Assembly (NCBI GenBank): GCA_002633005.1
Contig: NMRA01000001.1
Coordinates: 3,590,192 to 3,654,191, forward strand
Source of the DNA: Phoronis australis
Lineage: Eukaryota > Phoronida > Phoronidae
Direction of reading: 5' to 3'
Length of the DNA: 64,000 bases
Shown here: piece after piece, positions 47,701-58,304 of the stretch
Layout: each line of letters begins with the position of its first letter
How positions within the stretch are numbered: the stretch's first letter is position 1
Translations under genes and position numbers: made by a program
The notes under the pieces: model-generated
The model's database searches: none
Told to the model about the DNA's origin: nothing
What the model saw: the letters and a program-made list of their open reading frames with translations, nothing else

Positions 47701-50700
47701 TGTCATGAATGCTTATTTTAGGTCGACAATGCATGAGCCAAGTCTCGATAGCACATAGCGGGTAAAGTCTCAGTGTTTTAGAACTCACAAAAGAAAGCAC
47801 ACACAGAGAATTAGGCTTATTTACTTCCGTTTTTGACATCAATTTGGGGTGCCAGTTCAGGTTGAGCGGCTATGAAAATGAGATGGGTTGTCACGTTTTC
47901 TCCCGTGTGTGGGTGAGCGCAGGTTCTTACAGACCGCTGCTAATAGCTTTCGGTGCGACGATTGACTGAAGACTGGTTCGAGTTAATCCTTTTTTTTAGT
48001 CCAGACCGTACGTTCACACAAAACGCTAACAAATCGTCGTGAGAGACCGTGCGGAGTTGGTACATGGTGCAACTCCGGACGGTCTGAGGTAAACAGAAAA
48101 CCACAGTTAAACTGTGAGTCAACACCAATGTGACAAACGAGAGTAGATCTACTTGCTACGTCAGCTGCAGGTATGCTTATCTCTTTTATGACACCCAATG
48201 TGTGATTGGGCGAAGTGTTTTCAAAATAATGTGGATAAATCAGCGGAGTGTGGGAGCCCTGAGGTCCCAGTCAAGTCCTCACGACAATTCTACGTTATGC
48301 AAGCCTACTCAAACAAAACGTCCAACGTAATCTCTGTTTATGCTCCAGCCAGTGCTGATGAACTTCTGAGACACTGAACAACTGTTACACTCGTCGATTC
48401 AATAACCTGCTGTCTCTATAGCTGGCTCTCTATTGACTATCGCTGTAACTACTGATTCTCTTCACTTCAACTCAACTGTAGTTCTCCTGATTAACTTTCT
48501 TGAACTCCCTCACAAACCAGCGCTTGTGTATTTATAGCCTAAAGCATTGTTCTAGAACTTTTCATCAATTCAAGCACGTGCCAGAACTTTCTGGAATCTA
48601 CCCAATCATTCTACAAACATGTACTAGTCAGGTCTCTAGAATATTCCTGACTGCATTAGTCACTGTCATGCTAGAGTGTTCTAGAAAGTTCCACACTATA
48701 CTGCAGTAAACAAATTACATCATCACTACTGAACTCAGTCTACTAGAAAGTTCCATACTATCCTGTAGTAAACAAATTACATCATCACTGTACTTAACTC
48801 AGGGATCATGTCAATCAAACAGGATAACAAAACAAAACAATACAACTAAAAAAAGTGTCAGTCTATATTCTGACATGGGAGACCATTGGATTTGTTTTGT
48901 TGAGATGTTTGTCTAGTTTTGCTCTGCACCGTGTAAATTCTGACACGGTTTGAAACAATCCTCAAACCCATAGATCCCGGGAAGCAACCAAAAACTTCAA
49001 CTTCCACAAGCATTCCGAGCAATGATCCAAATTACAATTTGGCTGATTTACACTCCATGCTGCACAAACACCAAAGGTGTGTCAGTTGGAAAACTCTTGG
49101 TGCTAAACAGGAAAATGGGGCATACTATAAATATGGGTTATCGTTTTTCAGACGAGATATAAATCTGGGCCACGCTTTTAAGACTTAAAAGTCTTCATTC
49201 AGTAGTTATAAACATAGGGCAGTTCTTGGTTTTAACATGGTTTCGTGTTTTCGTGTTTTCGTTTTGCCCGGTATGATTATATGCCCCCGCATTTGGAAGC
49301 CCAGAGATACTCTTTATTTTTGGTGAGTGCTCCCCGAGGAGAGTACTTAGAAAAAAAAAAGAATTTCAATGATAATGATGTCGATGACCACTTCATAACC
49401 TCCTACCACATCAAAGAATAGCGACAATTATCATTAAGCGATGATGGTCCATAACGCTGCTGATGATGTAGGCTAAACTCTTTCGAGTGAAGTACCAATA
49501 AAGCCGACGATTCGTCACTTTTATTGATAAAACAAGGTGTCAGTAAAATCTTGCTACGTTTAGAATATACTTACATTGACAATGCACGTTCTCACTCCAT
49601 GAGTTGCCATCGCTGCACAAAATGCGACTGATGTTGTGTTCATCACATGTTATATTGGCTTTCGCGAAGCTTTCATTGTCAGCGTAGCAGTCGACTAAAC
49701 AGTTGCTGGCTATAGACAACCACGTGCCATTGTCATTGCACCAGGTCACTCTTGTCTGATTTTCAAATGTCTCGCTTAACAAGTGGCACGTGTTTAATAA
49801 AGCAGTGCCATACGTTGTTGCATTTTCCGGTAAACTGTTGGTGTTAATGTTCAATATGATAGGTGATCCGCAACTTAAAAGACAAGATGGCGGCTGTGGC
49901 CACCATGAGCCGTTGCTTAAACATTGTAAAACAATATTACTCGATAGCACATATCGATGATGACAGAAGTAGTTGGCCTTAAACCCACATTCGCTTAGCT
50001 CATATTGACCATTTGAAATCAGAGGTGGCGATCCACACGTGGGTGCTGTAACAAAATATGACGAAGACAATCAGACGACAACGTGGGTAAATCGAAAACA
50101 AATTTGGTATATTGATCAATAAAATTGACAAAGTGAGCAAATTGAAGATTTAATTCTTATTTAGGCATGTACAATGATGAAGTAGGCCTATCAAGTGACT
50201 TTGCGGTGGTAACGATAACTTGAACAGAATCAGTCAGTAGACGAGGCCTTTCGTGGTCACCAAAGTACCAAAACTCATGCTGTTGATGTATTATGAACAT
50301 GAATCGACCAAAGCTTCATTAGGAGTAACCATTATTTTAGTACACGACTTGACAAAAGTTAATTACAGCACGCGTCACTACGCCGGGTACATTGGACCGC
50401 AGTCGTGAGTTGGCTCAAGAAGATTCCAAAGAAATGAGAACTTGAGGACACAGTTTGCTACAAGGTGAGAAAATTTCAACACTTGAACTAACGGTTTTGG
50501 TCTATAAAAATCAAAATTATAAGTGCCATGCTCTGTTTGCTATTTTTGAACCTTTGTTTTTAACATGTTTGATTGGAAGAGAGGCAAAATTTAACTACTC
50601 AGTTCTCACAACAAAGATTGGATTTATTTCCACAAAGAAGTTTAGGTCGTTGACATTTGATTGCCGATGTTTCTAACTTTTCTGGGATTTTTCTTAAGTA

Positions 50701-53700
50701 ATGTAAGGAGACCCGGACTTGTGTGTACCTGGATCAAATATCGTGATCAGTTTCGATCAATAACTAGCCTTTAATCGCTAAACTAGAAATGTTGATAACT
50801 AGCGGGAAGAAATACCTTTACACAATGGTGCTCTTGTCCAGGTCTGATTTGGTAAGCAAGTAACAATGCGGTTCCCATCAATGCAATAATTTGGCTGGCA
50901 TGAATAATTTGCTGTACTGCCAAATCGCGTCGCTGTGTATTTCCTGGTTCCACTGGACACAACCGGTGGCGGTGCACAAGCAAAAACTGAAAACAGTTGT
51001 GAATGATGACTGTAACCACACACGTATACTGGCTAAGATGAATTTCATTTCAATAAATCTCAAAGGGGTACTCGATTGTATTTTTGGAAGAGGGGGCAGC
51101 TGCTAACTTAGGAATCCATCTAATCACAGCGAGTACTCGTAACGGGGACCTGAATATGCGATCTTCGGAGTAACTGGGAGAGCACGAAAGTGACTTACCG
51201 ATTGATCCCGACTCAGATTTGGTGGTTCATTAATTGAAAAACCGAGGAATTAATTGCACCGTCAGCCAATCATGCCATTATAACTTTGATTAATTTAAAT
51301 TTACTAATTTATCTTGGCTTTTTGACACCGGCTGGGATGGAAATTCTCCTGCTTTATAGGCCGCATCCACTGGCTCCTTCGCGGATTCGTCTTCGCAATG
51401 GGAAATGTATGGAACATGATGCCCCTTGTTCATCTATTGGTATTTTACAAGGTCATAATTGCCTTTTTTCGTGCATCCCATCGGACAGAAGTCAGACATT
51501 TTCTGGCATTATGGTAGCAGGAAAGGTGATAACACGCTGTTGATTGAAACCTCTCTTCCCATTACATTGGATCTGTAAGTGGCGCTGAACGCCGGTCCAC
51601 CAAAGACCTGGCTAGAGTTCAATAACTCTAGGACCTCGCTAGGACCTCACACACAAGAAAAGCAAGACTTCATGAGATCAGGCGATGTATTGCCATGGGG
51701 TATTCCAAATGAGAGCACGTGATTTTGGCCAGATTTCTTCTAGCCGCGAGACAGCTGCTAAACTCTACACTGATCGCGGCCTGGTGGGATAGTAAATTTC
51801 AGCTTGGCGCGGCTATCTCTATTACAGGGAGCTTTCATAAGTGAGTCACCCATTGGTATGGTTTTGCTTCAGAGACGTCACTTTTTGTAGGGGACAATTC
51901 CGTACTAAGTTCTTTCTTCATCTTGTGGATTTTGGACGGCTAAATTTTTAACCCATTAAGATTTAAACAAAATAAGAAGAGATATCAAGCTGTCAAAATG
52001 GTTTCATCTTTTACAACCAAAAATTTAAATACCAATGACCAATATTAAACATCCTTAAGTAGAATTGCGTAACAGAGAATGAAATCGGAAATGCACACTT
52101 TTGAAGGACATATTAGAAAAGGCACCTCTTCTTTTCATGAAGATGCTCTAATGCCTATACTGTGACTTTCGTAAGCGAAGTCCTACTCTAATAATCGAAG
52201 CGTGTAGACAGGGATTTATGAGACTATTCATTCTCGGCCAGTTCCAAATATTTGACTTTTGTCGGTTTTAGGAGGTATGAGCATCAGCTAGGTTTTTCAA
52301 GTTTAGGGGTGCATTCGCACAAATATTAAATTTGTTAATTCATGGTCTATAGACAAATTTAATTTACTTTGAAACAGCAGAGACATATGCATTTAAAAGC
52401 GAAATGTTGGGTGGACGTCATTCTAAAAACGGACATTCGACTGTTCATATCTCTGTTGCTTAAAGGTAAATGTAAAGTACCGTGCACACTAAAAGCTACC
52501 CTAGAACAAGTCACTTCTGGAACAAGTTGTCACCAGGATTAGCGGTAGTCTGGACTCTATTTGCACCGGAATAACTTGACACACATGTGACAACTTACCC
52601 CATCTTGTCGAGGTAGGGTAATGTGTACCAGAAAAAGGCGCAAACATGCAGGCAAGGAGGGACTAATTACCAGCTGTGCGCTTACTCGGTTACACATATA
52701 GGTGTGGGTGTCAAATAATTTTGGGCCACAACTGTCGCACAGCGTTTTGTGTAGACGCTTCCCCCAGGGCAAGTTATTCTAGGACTCGTGCTGTGGATAC
52801 AACTAAACCATAAAATCAGAGTGCAAAGCAAGACTATTTAGTCCATTCAGGAAATTACCAGCAGCCTAGTTTTTAGAGATTCATAATCAAGGTAAAACTG
52901 ATAGGTTTCACGCAAAACGACAGTCACGTGACGATACCTGTGAAGATTGCGTAAAGTATCCATGTGTGAATTCGTACTTTTTTCAGGCACTACGGAGGAT
53001 TAGAAAGCATATACTTCTATGTGAACGTTGAAAAATTGACGAAACGCGAAATAACTTCGCGAAGGTTAAATGTAGAGACGTCCATCGTGCGCTCTTTTCT
53101 TCGTTTGACAAACTGGGGGCAATTTTGACACACGATGCTTATATCATTCAAGATTTCACAACCAAATATTTACCGGATTGCTTTTTACACAGCGTCATAT
53201 AATCCCTGTTGATAGGACGATCGCCATAGTCCAAATCACCTTTTTCATACTCTACAATGAGTGCTTCACCATCTTCAGGAACTACTTCCATCATTTTAGC
53301 TAACCAGTCCGACTTTCCGCTGGTAAAATTAGGACCCCAAGGCTGAATACGAGCCAAGCCGAGCCAGAATTTCTTCGAGCACATGGACACAGACTCAGAA
53401 CAATCCCTGAAATTGAATCAGCTTTATTAAGTGGCAAAGGTGTTGATTTTCTTTTGATTTCTACTTCGAAAGGAAAACTAAGTGGGCCTTTATCATTGGT
53501 AATGCCTTCCTGGTGATACGCAGGTTTAGCGTATCGATACGCTGGTATACAAAAGAGTGGGCACAGTAGCCCGATCATGTTAGCATCGGGTATAGACCTT
53601 ATTCACGCAGTCGCCATTTTAGTAGATTAGTGTTTTAAAAACAATGCATTTGAGACATGAATATAACGAGGCACGCGAAAAAATCACACTTTACGCTGTA

Positions 53701-56700
53701 TTTAATGGCAAAATGCAATGTTTTTAAAAGCTGAAAAGAGGCTCAATTTTAAAAGGGCGACCGCGTGAATACGGTGTACAGAACCCAATCGGCGTTATCA
53801 GCCGAAGATCGCCCGATAATTTATGAGAAACGAATGGACAAGTAGAACACACGAAACTGATGACGATTTATAATTCAGACTAGAGTTAATTAAGGTGTGA
53901 CTGGTTAAGCGAGGTAATTTGTATTTGAAAATGATTTGAAAAATTAGATGGAAAACTTTATTTTCCATGTCACCGAGGACAAGCAAAAGAAAAAGAACCC
54001 AAAAATCAACAGACGTAAAGCGCAATTTCTACTCCACAGTAACCTAGGTAAAAATACCGCTGCCAGGTGCGGAAGATTACGGAGCACCCAGCCATCCCTC
54101 GCCGTTTCCCTTCGCCACCCGGCAAATGTCGCGCTGCTTCTCCAGTTGCCGTTTGCGTCGTCCCCCCCCCCCCCNCCCCCCCCCAGTTGTCATCAGATAT
54201 GCGCCACTAATTAGCGCTGCCCCACTGAGTCGTGCCAATTTCATGTACCGCTCCCGGTCGCTTGCAAAGCCCTTATCATCCCGTCGGTGTCACCCCCAAC
54301 GGTGAATCACCTCCTTGCTACGCCACTGCATTTTTACCATTAGCCACTGTACCTCAGATATGCCTTGATTTCATTAACTTCGTTTTCATCGATGAAATCT
54401 GCCAAATGACCATCTTGGGACACGCAAAATTCTTCTGCTGCAGCAAAGTTTCTTTCGATCGTCAAGTCATGAAGAAAGCACGCGTCGTTTACACCTCTCT
54501 TCCACTTGCCTTCGCAAAGCAGTTCATCGACACCTACGAAAACATACGCTTTTAGAACCAATAACCCAATGTGGACATCGTGATTCTAAAACACTAAAAC
54601 ATTCAATTTGTTTTAGATGTGTAGAGCCAGCTACAGGGACCCTGTTCCTGGTTACATGAAACAGTCTCAAATAGGGACTCAACTTAGTTCTCTAAATCTT
54701 TTGCGTATTTGTTTGGTTTTTACGTAGAGTTCACTCTCGATTTGTATCAGAGTCAAAAATTGACTTTGTATTGAGACACAAACATCATAAGAAAGGACGC
54801 TCATTGTTTTCTCAATCCCACAAATACGCAGTAGATTTTCGGAACTTTAATGAACCCCTATTAGGACTGTTTCATGCATCGGGGCACTTGAACACTCACG
54901 TACAATCACCTTTTACTTTCACATTCATTAGGTCACGAATCAGACCTCAAAAAGCCCAAGGAGTTGGCAAGCAAAGATGACGTTGCTTAAGACGTCCGAA
55001 TGACAATATCAAAACTTTCTTCCGTTATATCAGATCGTAGCTGCTACAAATTCAGTAATTTGTTAATTCTGTCACATCACAATCTACGACTTTCCTCCAC
55101 TCAATTCACCTTTTTCAATCAGATTTCAATCAAATAAATTAAGGTATTAAGTCACATTATTGGAAATTAATTAACAATGCGGACTTGTATAAAGAGATGT
55201 CTAGTTAAGTGGACCTAATCTGAAAAAAATCGAAATTATATTTGTCTCGTGCCGTTCACGACCACAACGGTTCATGCACTGATATTTAGATGATAACAGT
55301 ATAATATTCAAGAGCGCCATCAATAAGAAACTGTTACCACATTCAGGCTTCGTCGACAAATTAGGCGGAACGCAGACACTGTTCCCCATAACTTTTTATT
55401 CCCCTGCCGTTTTAACAACACAAAGCCTTCAGAGTAACGAATTGTTACGCCTTTATTATTTATGTTCACTAACAGAGTGACCTAGAACTTCTTGGACCTA
55501 ATTAATTTTCTATAATTCTTACTAGGTGCCGTGGTCCACCCAAACTGGAACCCACGACCTGCAGTGCTATTGTCCGATTTAAATTCCATGTAAACATGAT
55601 TCAGTTTCGTAAAAAATGCATTGGGCACTCCTTGTTTATTGCAGTATCTTCCAATAAGGGGCGATGCGGTTGAATTTCCGTCATGGATAACCAAAGCGTC
55701 ATATTCACAGTCATTGTTCAAGCCAGCCTGAACTTTGAACTGTGAGAAGCGGATAACCAGTACCTACAAAACAAACACGTTCATTCGTGAGCCAACCATC
55801 AGTCACTTTAAAGGAGAATGCCACCCGCTTTAATTAGTCTTTTTACCGTCTTAATCGGTCTATATCCACATCGCCTCTTATGCGGTCGACCTCATCTTGC
55901 CGAGAGGTATCACGTTAACCTGTGAGGAACGTGAGAAACGACGCAGCGACGTCAGTGGTTCGTCTGCAGAGTGAATGCCGCTATATTGCGGTGCATCGTT
56001 CTCGCTTGTCCTAACTATGAAGCTGCGAAGAAAGCGTTTTTTCGATTTCCTCGAGAGCCCGAAATGCTTAGGAAGTGGCTCGCGGTAGTGAACTGAGAAT
56101 GAAAGGTACGCTGTTAATAGCAAGTATGAGGCCGCGAAACATCTCCGTGTCTGTGGCCGGCATTTCGTCGACAGTAATCTCTCTGACGAATAGCTCACTT
56201 GCGAGTTTCTCGTTAGTCAATGTGACGTCACCGGAAAAGGGGCAAAACCCGCCATATTGGTCTTGTTTGGCCCCGAGTCTTTGCTACACACGCTAAATTT
56301 TACTGAGTTCATATGGTGAATTTTACGCTTAAAACGTTAACACAACTTAAAAGATAGTAGATGGATCGTGGAATAACTGTGAATGGACGAAGAAAATGTG
56401 AACTTGTTATGTTGTGCGAAGCTGTGAACGGACTGAAATTGGAACTCAACCCGGTCTAGGCCTGAATGCCGCAAGCATACAGGAGCGATAGTTTATCCCC
56501 ATAAAAACTTACTCACTTCAAAATACAGCAAATAAAATCAAATGAAACATGCATATGTGCACATGGACTTATAATTAATTAACACATACCCTGACTCTGG
56601 ATACAATTTAATCTACAAATAACTTGAACCTATCCATGAAAACCTCGCGGTTCGCTCAAGTTTCTCTCACAGGGCGCCATTTTGAGAAAGTTACGTGAAA

Positions 56701-58304
56701 TCACGAACAATAAGTCCAAAGAAAACAAATCTTACAAATTCACTTGATACGTTCTCATGTTATTTTGCAAGTGTCACGCGCCAGGTCTCGCGCTTCACTC
56801 AGTCTCGCGCTAGCCTTTGCCTCATACTCACCCGACAAGTTGAACTACTTTGTGGTTATCGCGCGTGCGGTTTAAGTTAACAGTAACCACAATGTGGAGT
56901 TGGAATTGTTCGCCAAAGTCACCTGAATTCCCGTAGCTATGCTTCTTCGAAGATATGTTTAGAAGTAGAAAGGACAACTGGAGAAAGTAAGCGTCTTTTT
57001 AGGTGACAATTTTAGATGTAGAATGTATTTTTGACGTGGTGAAAACTTAATCAGTAAGCGGATTTCGCCTATCGCCCGTTTAAAATACACGAAACGAAAT
57101 TAGTACAAAACGCGATAGAACGTATTGTAGTGCGAATCTGAATTTCATTTGCCATAACAGCAATGCTTGTTTGGCATTTTTCGAACTAAACGGCCAAAAA
57201 GTGGAAGAAAATAACAGAATACACTCTGCTAACGTATTGGGCAAATGAGCCAAACGACAAGCTTTTGCCCCACTTCCCGTGACGTCACAGTTAAGTCTCA
57301 CGTAATCTCGCGTTATTGTTATAAACTCGCAAAAGGACTATTCTCTAGTATTTCTTGATCAATGTATTCCTGTTCGAACTGGTTGCCTGTGAAACCTAAC
57401 GATCCGACCAGTGAAGTCTTCGTCGGATGAGCACTTCACTAAGTCGGGATTGGCGCCGAGCGAGTTGCCATGTAGACGGGTGGCATTCTCCTTTAAATGC
57501 TAAGCAAGGCTTTAAGCATTTAGTTCGTAAGCCAACATATCGGCGTGTATTATCTAATGAACAAGTCGTCAAAATTAACTCAACATAGTTACTACAGCCG
57601 GAAATTTTCGGTAGAAAAAAAACAAAACAGATATGAAGTCCAGTTTTCAAGAACAGATATGACCACTTGACTTTTACATCCGAAATTTTTTAGAGGTTTC
57701 CTAAAAGCTGTGGATTTCCATGCGAAATACGAAATTCAAAACTTAGAAGAGTATTGTACCATTAAACGTTTATTTAGGTAAAAATGTCGATTTTCAATCC
57801 TTATTTATGCAGGTCCAATTCACATAACCTCAGACTGAAGTGGTTGAACAAACACTCTTGTACTGACTTCACAAACTTCAGTACAGTTTGATATTAGGCT
57901 ACCAGTGATTTTGTTATCTCTGTACGAAGGCCTTTACATGATTACCAAAATGAACGACTTCGTTAATTCCCTTCCCAGTGTTATAAGAACTAGTTTAACC
58001 GCAGTACTCCTTTAATTACAGATTGAAATACAATGCGTTTATTATTGTAAACGTAAATTATCTCAAAAATTCAGAAACACACAAACAGATTGCATGTGAA
58101 CAGTACTCAGTATCTTTTGAAAGATTTGCGCTGTTTCACATTTGCCAAAGCGGATGGCAGGAATATAGTAAGCCTAATGTATTCATACATTCCCTGGTGT
58201 TGTTGATATGCGCCATACACACAACGCGTTGTTGGGGTAGTGGTGGTTTGCCGTAAACGGATATTTCACAGATCCATTTTCCTTGTTTAGTTCACCGCCA
58301 CACG
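41541..58304 (-). CDS. CUB / C-type lectin / sushi / WSC mosaic protein (gene span, partial)
   Basis: At least eight exons on the minus strand have compatible phases at every junction: 58189-58304, 55523-55763, 54353-54533, 53174-53406, 50816-50986, 49575-50045, 47197-47354, 44939-45092. Probable further exons are 44765-44824, 42836-43003 and 41541-41714. In order they encode a complete CUB domain, a long-form C-type lectin domain, three sushi (CCP) domains, a shortened CCP-like module, a complete eight-cysteine WSC domain, a linker and another CCP. Modules are bounded by phase-1 introns, the classic arrangement for extracellular mosaic proteins. No signal-peptide exon, membrane helix or stop codon was found, so both ends are missing. 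The likely role is cell-surface or secreted recognition of carbohydrate or adhesion; this is inferred from the domains only. I know no named protein with this exact domain order. Confidence 0.8.
42836..43003 (-). CDS. Mosaic gene: candidate cysteine-rich exon
   Basis: A minus-strand open stretch of 168 bp with phase 1 on both sides (acceptor CGTAG, donor AAAG|GTGATA) encodes about 56 residues with ten cysteines, e.g. CHYGCGN, NTCCTHAG, SCSCSAGQACSDTRC. It matches no domain I know and the acceptor lacks a pyrimidine tract. The opposite strand is also open over 105 codons, so the reading direction is uncertain. Confidence 0.25.
43297..43468. mobile_element. MITE with TGACCTATCGC inverted ends, copy 2
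   Basis: 172 bp from TGACCTATCGCCAG to CTTGCGATAGGTCA, flanked by AAT/ATT. It lies in an intron of the mosaic gene. Confidence 0.85.
43500..44640. other. Mosaic-gene intron with unexplained open frames
   Basis: Minus-strand open frames of 126 codons (43790-44170) and 94 codons (44219-44503, with an EEEEPNSEMRKRL stretch) hint at decayed coding or transposon sequence, but I recognise no family. No exon is supported. Confidence 0.3.
44765..44824 (-). CDS. Mosaic gene: probable short linker exon
   Basis: A 60-bp open stretch with phase 1 on both sides (acceptor ATGAAG, donor CCG|GTATGT) would add about 20 residues, SVNASAAPMSLVADPIVNS. The donor is good, the acceptor weak. It fits the phase of the WSC exon before it and of the CCP exon after it. 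Confidence 0.35.
44939..45092 (-). CDS. Mosaic gene: WSC domain, second half
   Basis: Acceptor CTCGTTCCAG, 51 codons plus one base, donor CACG|GTATTT (phase 0 in, 1 out). The peptide KSCYCGNQY...WACDVECFGNPSQTCGG...IRMYTV is an unmistakable WSC C-terminal half. With the preceding exon it supplies all eight conserved cysteines. Confidence 0.85.
45600..47190. other. Intron between the two WSC exons
   Basis: No further exon is seen. Open frames on the plus strand (for example 46162-46518) are AT-rich and unrecognised. A short trace of the G-rich minisatellite lies at 46868-46911. Confidence 0.5.
47197..47354 (-). CDS. Mosaic gene: WSC domain, first half
   Basis: The preferred acceptor is the AG at 47355-47356, after a T-rich tract (CTATTTTTCTTGG). 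The join with the preceding exon makes Tyr and gives YVGCLQESF, the usual WSC opening. It continues to ITRENCATFCRHAGYKLAFVK and donor AAAG|GTACGA (phase 0). An acceptor further upstream would give the wrong phase. Confidence 0.8.
47400..49560. other. Intron between sushi and WSC exons
   Basis: The flanking exons join directly in phase 1, so no exon is required here and none is recognised. A tandem pair of about 62 bp lies at 48681-48806. Confidence 0.5.
48681..48806 (+). repeat. Tandem duplication, two units of about 62 bp
   Basis: Both units start CTAGAAAGTTCCA and continue AGTAAACAAATTACATCATC, ending in AACTCAG-type sequence. They differ at a handful of positions. Confidence 0.85.
49575..50045 (-). 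CDS. Mosaic gene: two sushi domains plus a shortened CCP-like module
   Basis: Acceptor TTTGTTACAG, donor CAAT|GTAAGTAT, phase 1 on both sides, 157 residues with no stop. The first CCP has TCGSPPLISNGQY, NYFCHH, VLQCLSNGSWW and PSC. The second has SCGSPI, NTCHL, VTWCNDNGTWL and SNC. The third module is only about 38 residues (DCYADNES...ITCDEH...ILCSDGNSW...VHC), keeping four cysteines and a Trp but missing most of the usual loop. Several N-glycosylation sequons occur. Confidence 0.87.
50816..50986 (-). CDS. Mosaic gene: sushi (CCP) domain 1
   Basis: Acceptor CTGTTTTCAG, donor AAAG|GTATTT, phase 1 on both sides, 57 residues. The pattern is CAPPPVVSSG, NYSCQPNY, IVTCLPNQTW, APLC: the four CCP cysteines and the Trp. 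There is one extra cysteine in NYCIDG, leaving an odd number. Confidence 0.85.
51286..52790. other. Large intron of the mosaic gene; no supported exon
   Basis: Contains the MITE-related fragment at 51617-51735, a plus-strand open frame at 51286-51543 with a CCP-like cysteine spacing, and a minus-strand LCCL-like peptide near 52670-52787. Neither peptide fits the phase of the flanking exons, so neither is annotated as coding. Confidence 0.4.
51617..51735 (-). mobile_element. Diverged relative of the 6965-7092 MITE
   Basis: GTTCAATAACTCTAGGACCTCGCTAGG, AGCAAGACTTCATGAGAT and AGAGCACGTGATT are the reverse-oriented counterparts of blocks in 6965-7092. The far end is not intact. Confidence 0.55.
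53174..53406 (-). CDS. Mosaic gene: C-type lectin domain, second half
   Basis: Acceptor TCAATTTCAG. One leading base completes an Arg codon, then 77 codons plus one base lead to donor CCG|GTAAAT. The peptide contains FWLGL (WIGL motif), PEDGEALIVEY and a terminal DYMTLCKK. The two cysteines normally found at the GE-x-Cv and W-x-D-x-x-C positions are Leu/Ala and Ile, while two new cysteines (DCSESVSMC) precede FWLGL. EPN/QPD and WND calcium-binding motifs are absent, so classic Ca-dependent sugar binding is doubtful. Confidence 0.83.
54162..54184 (+). repeat. Poly-C run with assembly N
   Basis: A C homopolymer interrupted by N at 54175. It lies in an intron-side region of the mosaic gene and its true length is uncertain. 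Confidence 0.9.
54353..54533 (-). CDS. Mosaic gene: C-type lectin domain, first half
   Basis: Acceptor TTTTCGTAG, phase 1 in and phase 2 out (donor GAG|GTACAG). The peptide has LCEGKWKRGVNDACF (the extra N-terminal cysteine pair of long-form domains), then AAAEEFCVSQDGHLADF, the conserved helix with the first core cysteine. The junction with the CUB exon makes a Ser codon and stays in frame. Confidence 0.83.
55523..55763 (-). CDS. Mosaic gene: CUB domain, second half
   Basis: Acceptor TTTTGTAG, 80 codons plus one base, donor CTA|GTAAGAAT (phase 0 in, phase 1 out). The peptide reads VLVIRFSQF, then NNDCEYDALVIHDG, IGRYCNK, YMEFKSD and GRGFQFGW, the standard CUB second half with the second cysteine pair and the acidic DALVIHDG strand. 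It joins the preceding exon in frame, giving a domain of about 118 residues. Confidence 0.87.
55812..57492. mobile_element. TTAA-flanked inverted-repeat element, copy 2, inside the CUB intron
   Basis: A 16-bp perfect terminal inverted repeat, AGGAGAATGCCACCCG, with TTAA directly on both sides (55808-55811, 57493-57496). It is 1.68 kb and sits between the two CUB exons. The interior has short open frames (106 codons minus at 55878-56198, 73 plus at 56075-56296), none recognisable as a piggyBac transposase. Two GTGACGTCAC-type sites are present near its ends. Confidence 0.8.
58189..58304 (-). CDS. Mosaic gene: CUB domain, first half
   Basis: Acceptor TTGCTTCCAG, two leading bases, then 38 codons to donor AAT|GTATGA (phase 1 in, phase 0 out). 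The peptide has the CUB opening CGGEL...GSVKYPF, then YPNNALCVWRI, with the first conserved cysteine pair. This is the most 5' exon I could identify. Confidence 0.8.

Noticed and set aside
51286-51543. A plus-strand open frame with CCP-like cysteine spacing (DAPCSSIGILQGHNCLFSC) inside the mosaic gene.
   Set aside because: It is on the opposite strand, ends in a stop before the final CCP part, and its possible splice sites give asymmetric phases. Probably chance.
52670-52787. A minus-strand peptide (CPGGSVYTKRC, ATVVAQNYL, PTPICV) resembling the start of an LCCL domain, in an intron of the mosaic gene.
   Set aside because: It has plausible splice sites, but its phase (2 in, 2 out) cannot fit between the flanking phase-1 exons, the conserved LCCL continuation was not found, and the resemblance is short. 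Splice-junction reads would decide.
55878-56296. Open frames on both strands inside the TTAA element, considered as a transposase.
   Set aside because: They are about 106 and 73 codons and show none of the conserved Asp-containing blocks expected of a piggyBac transposase.
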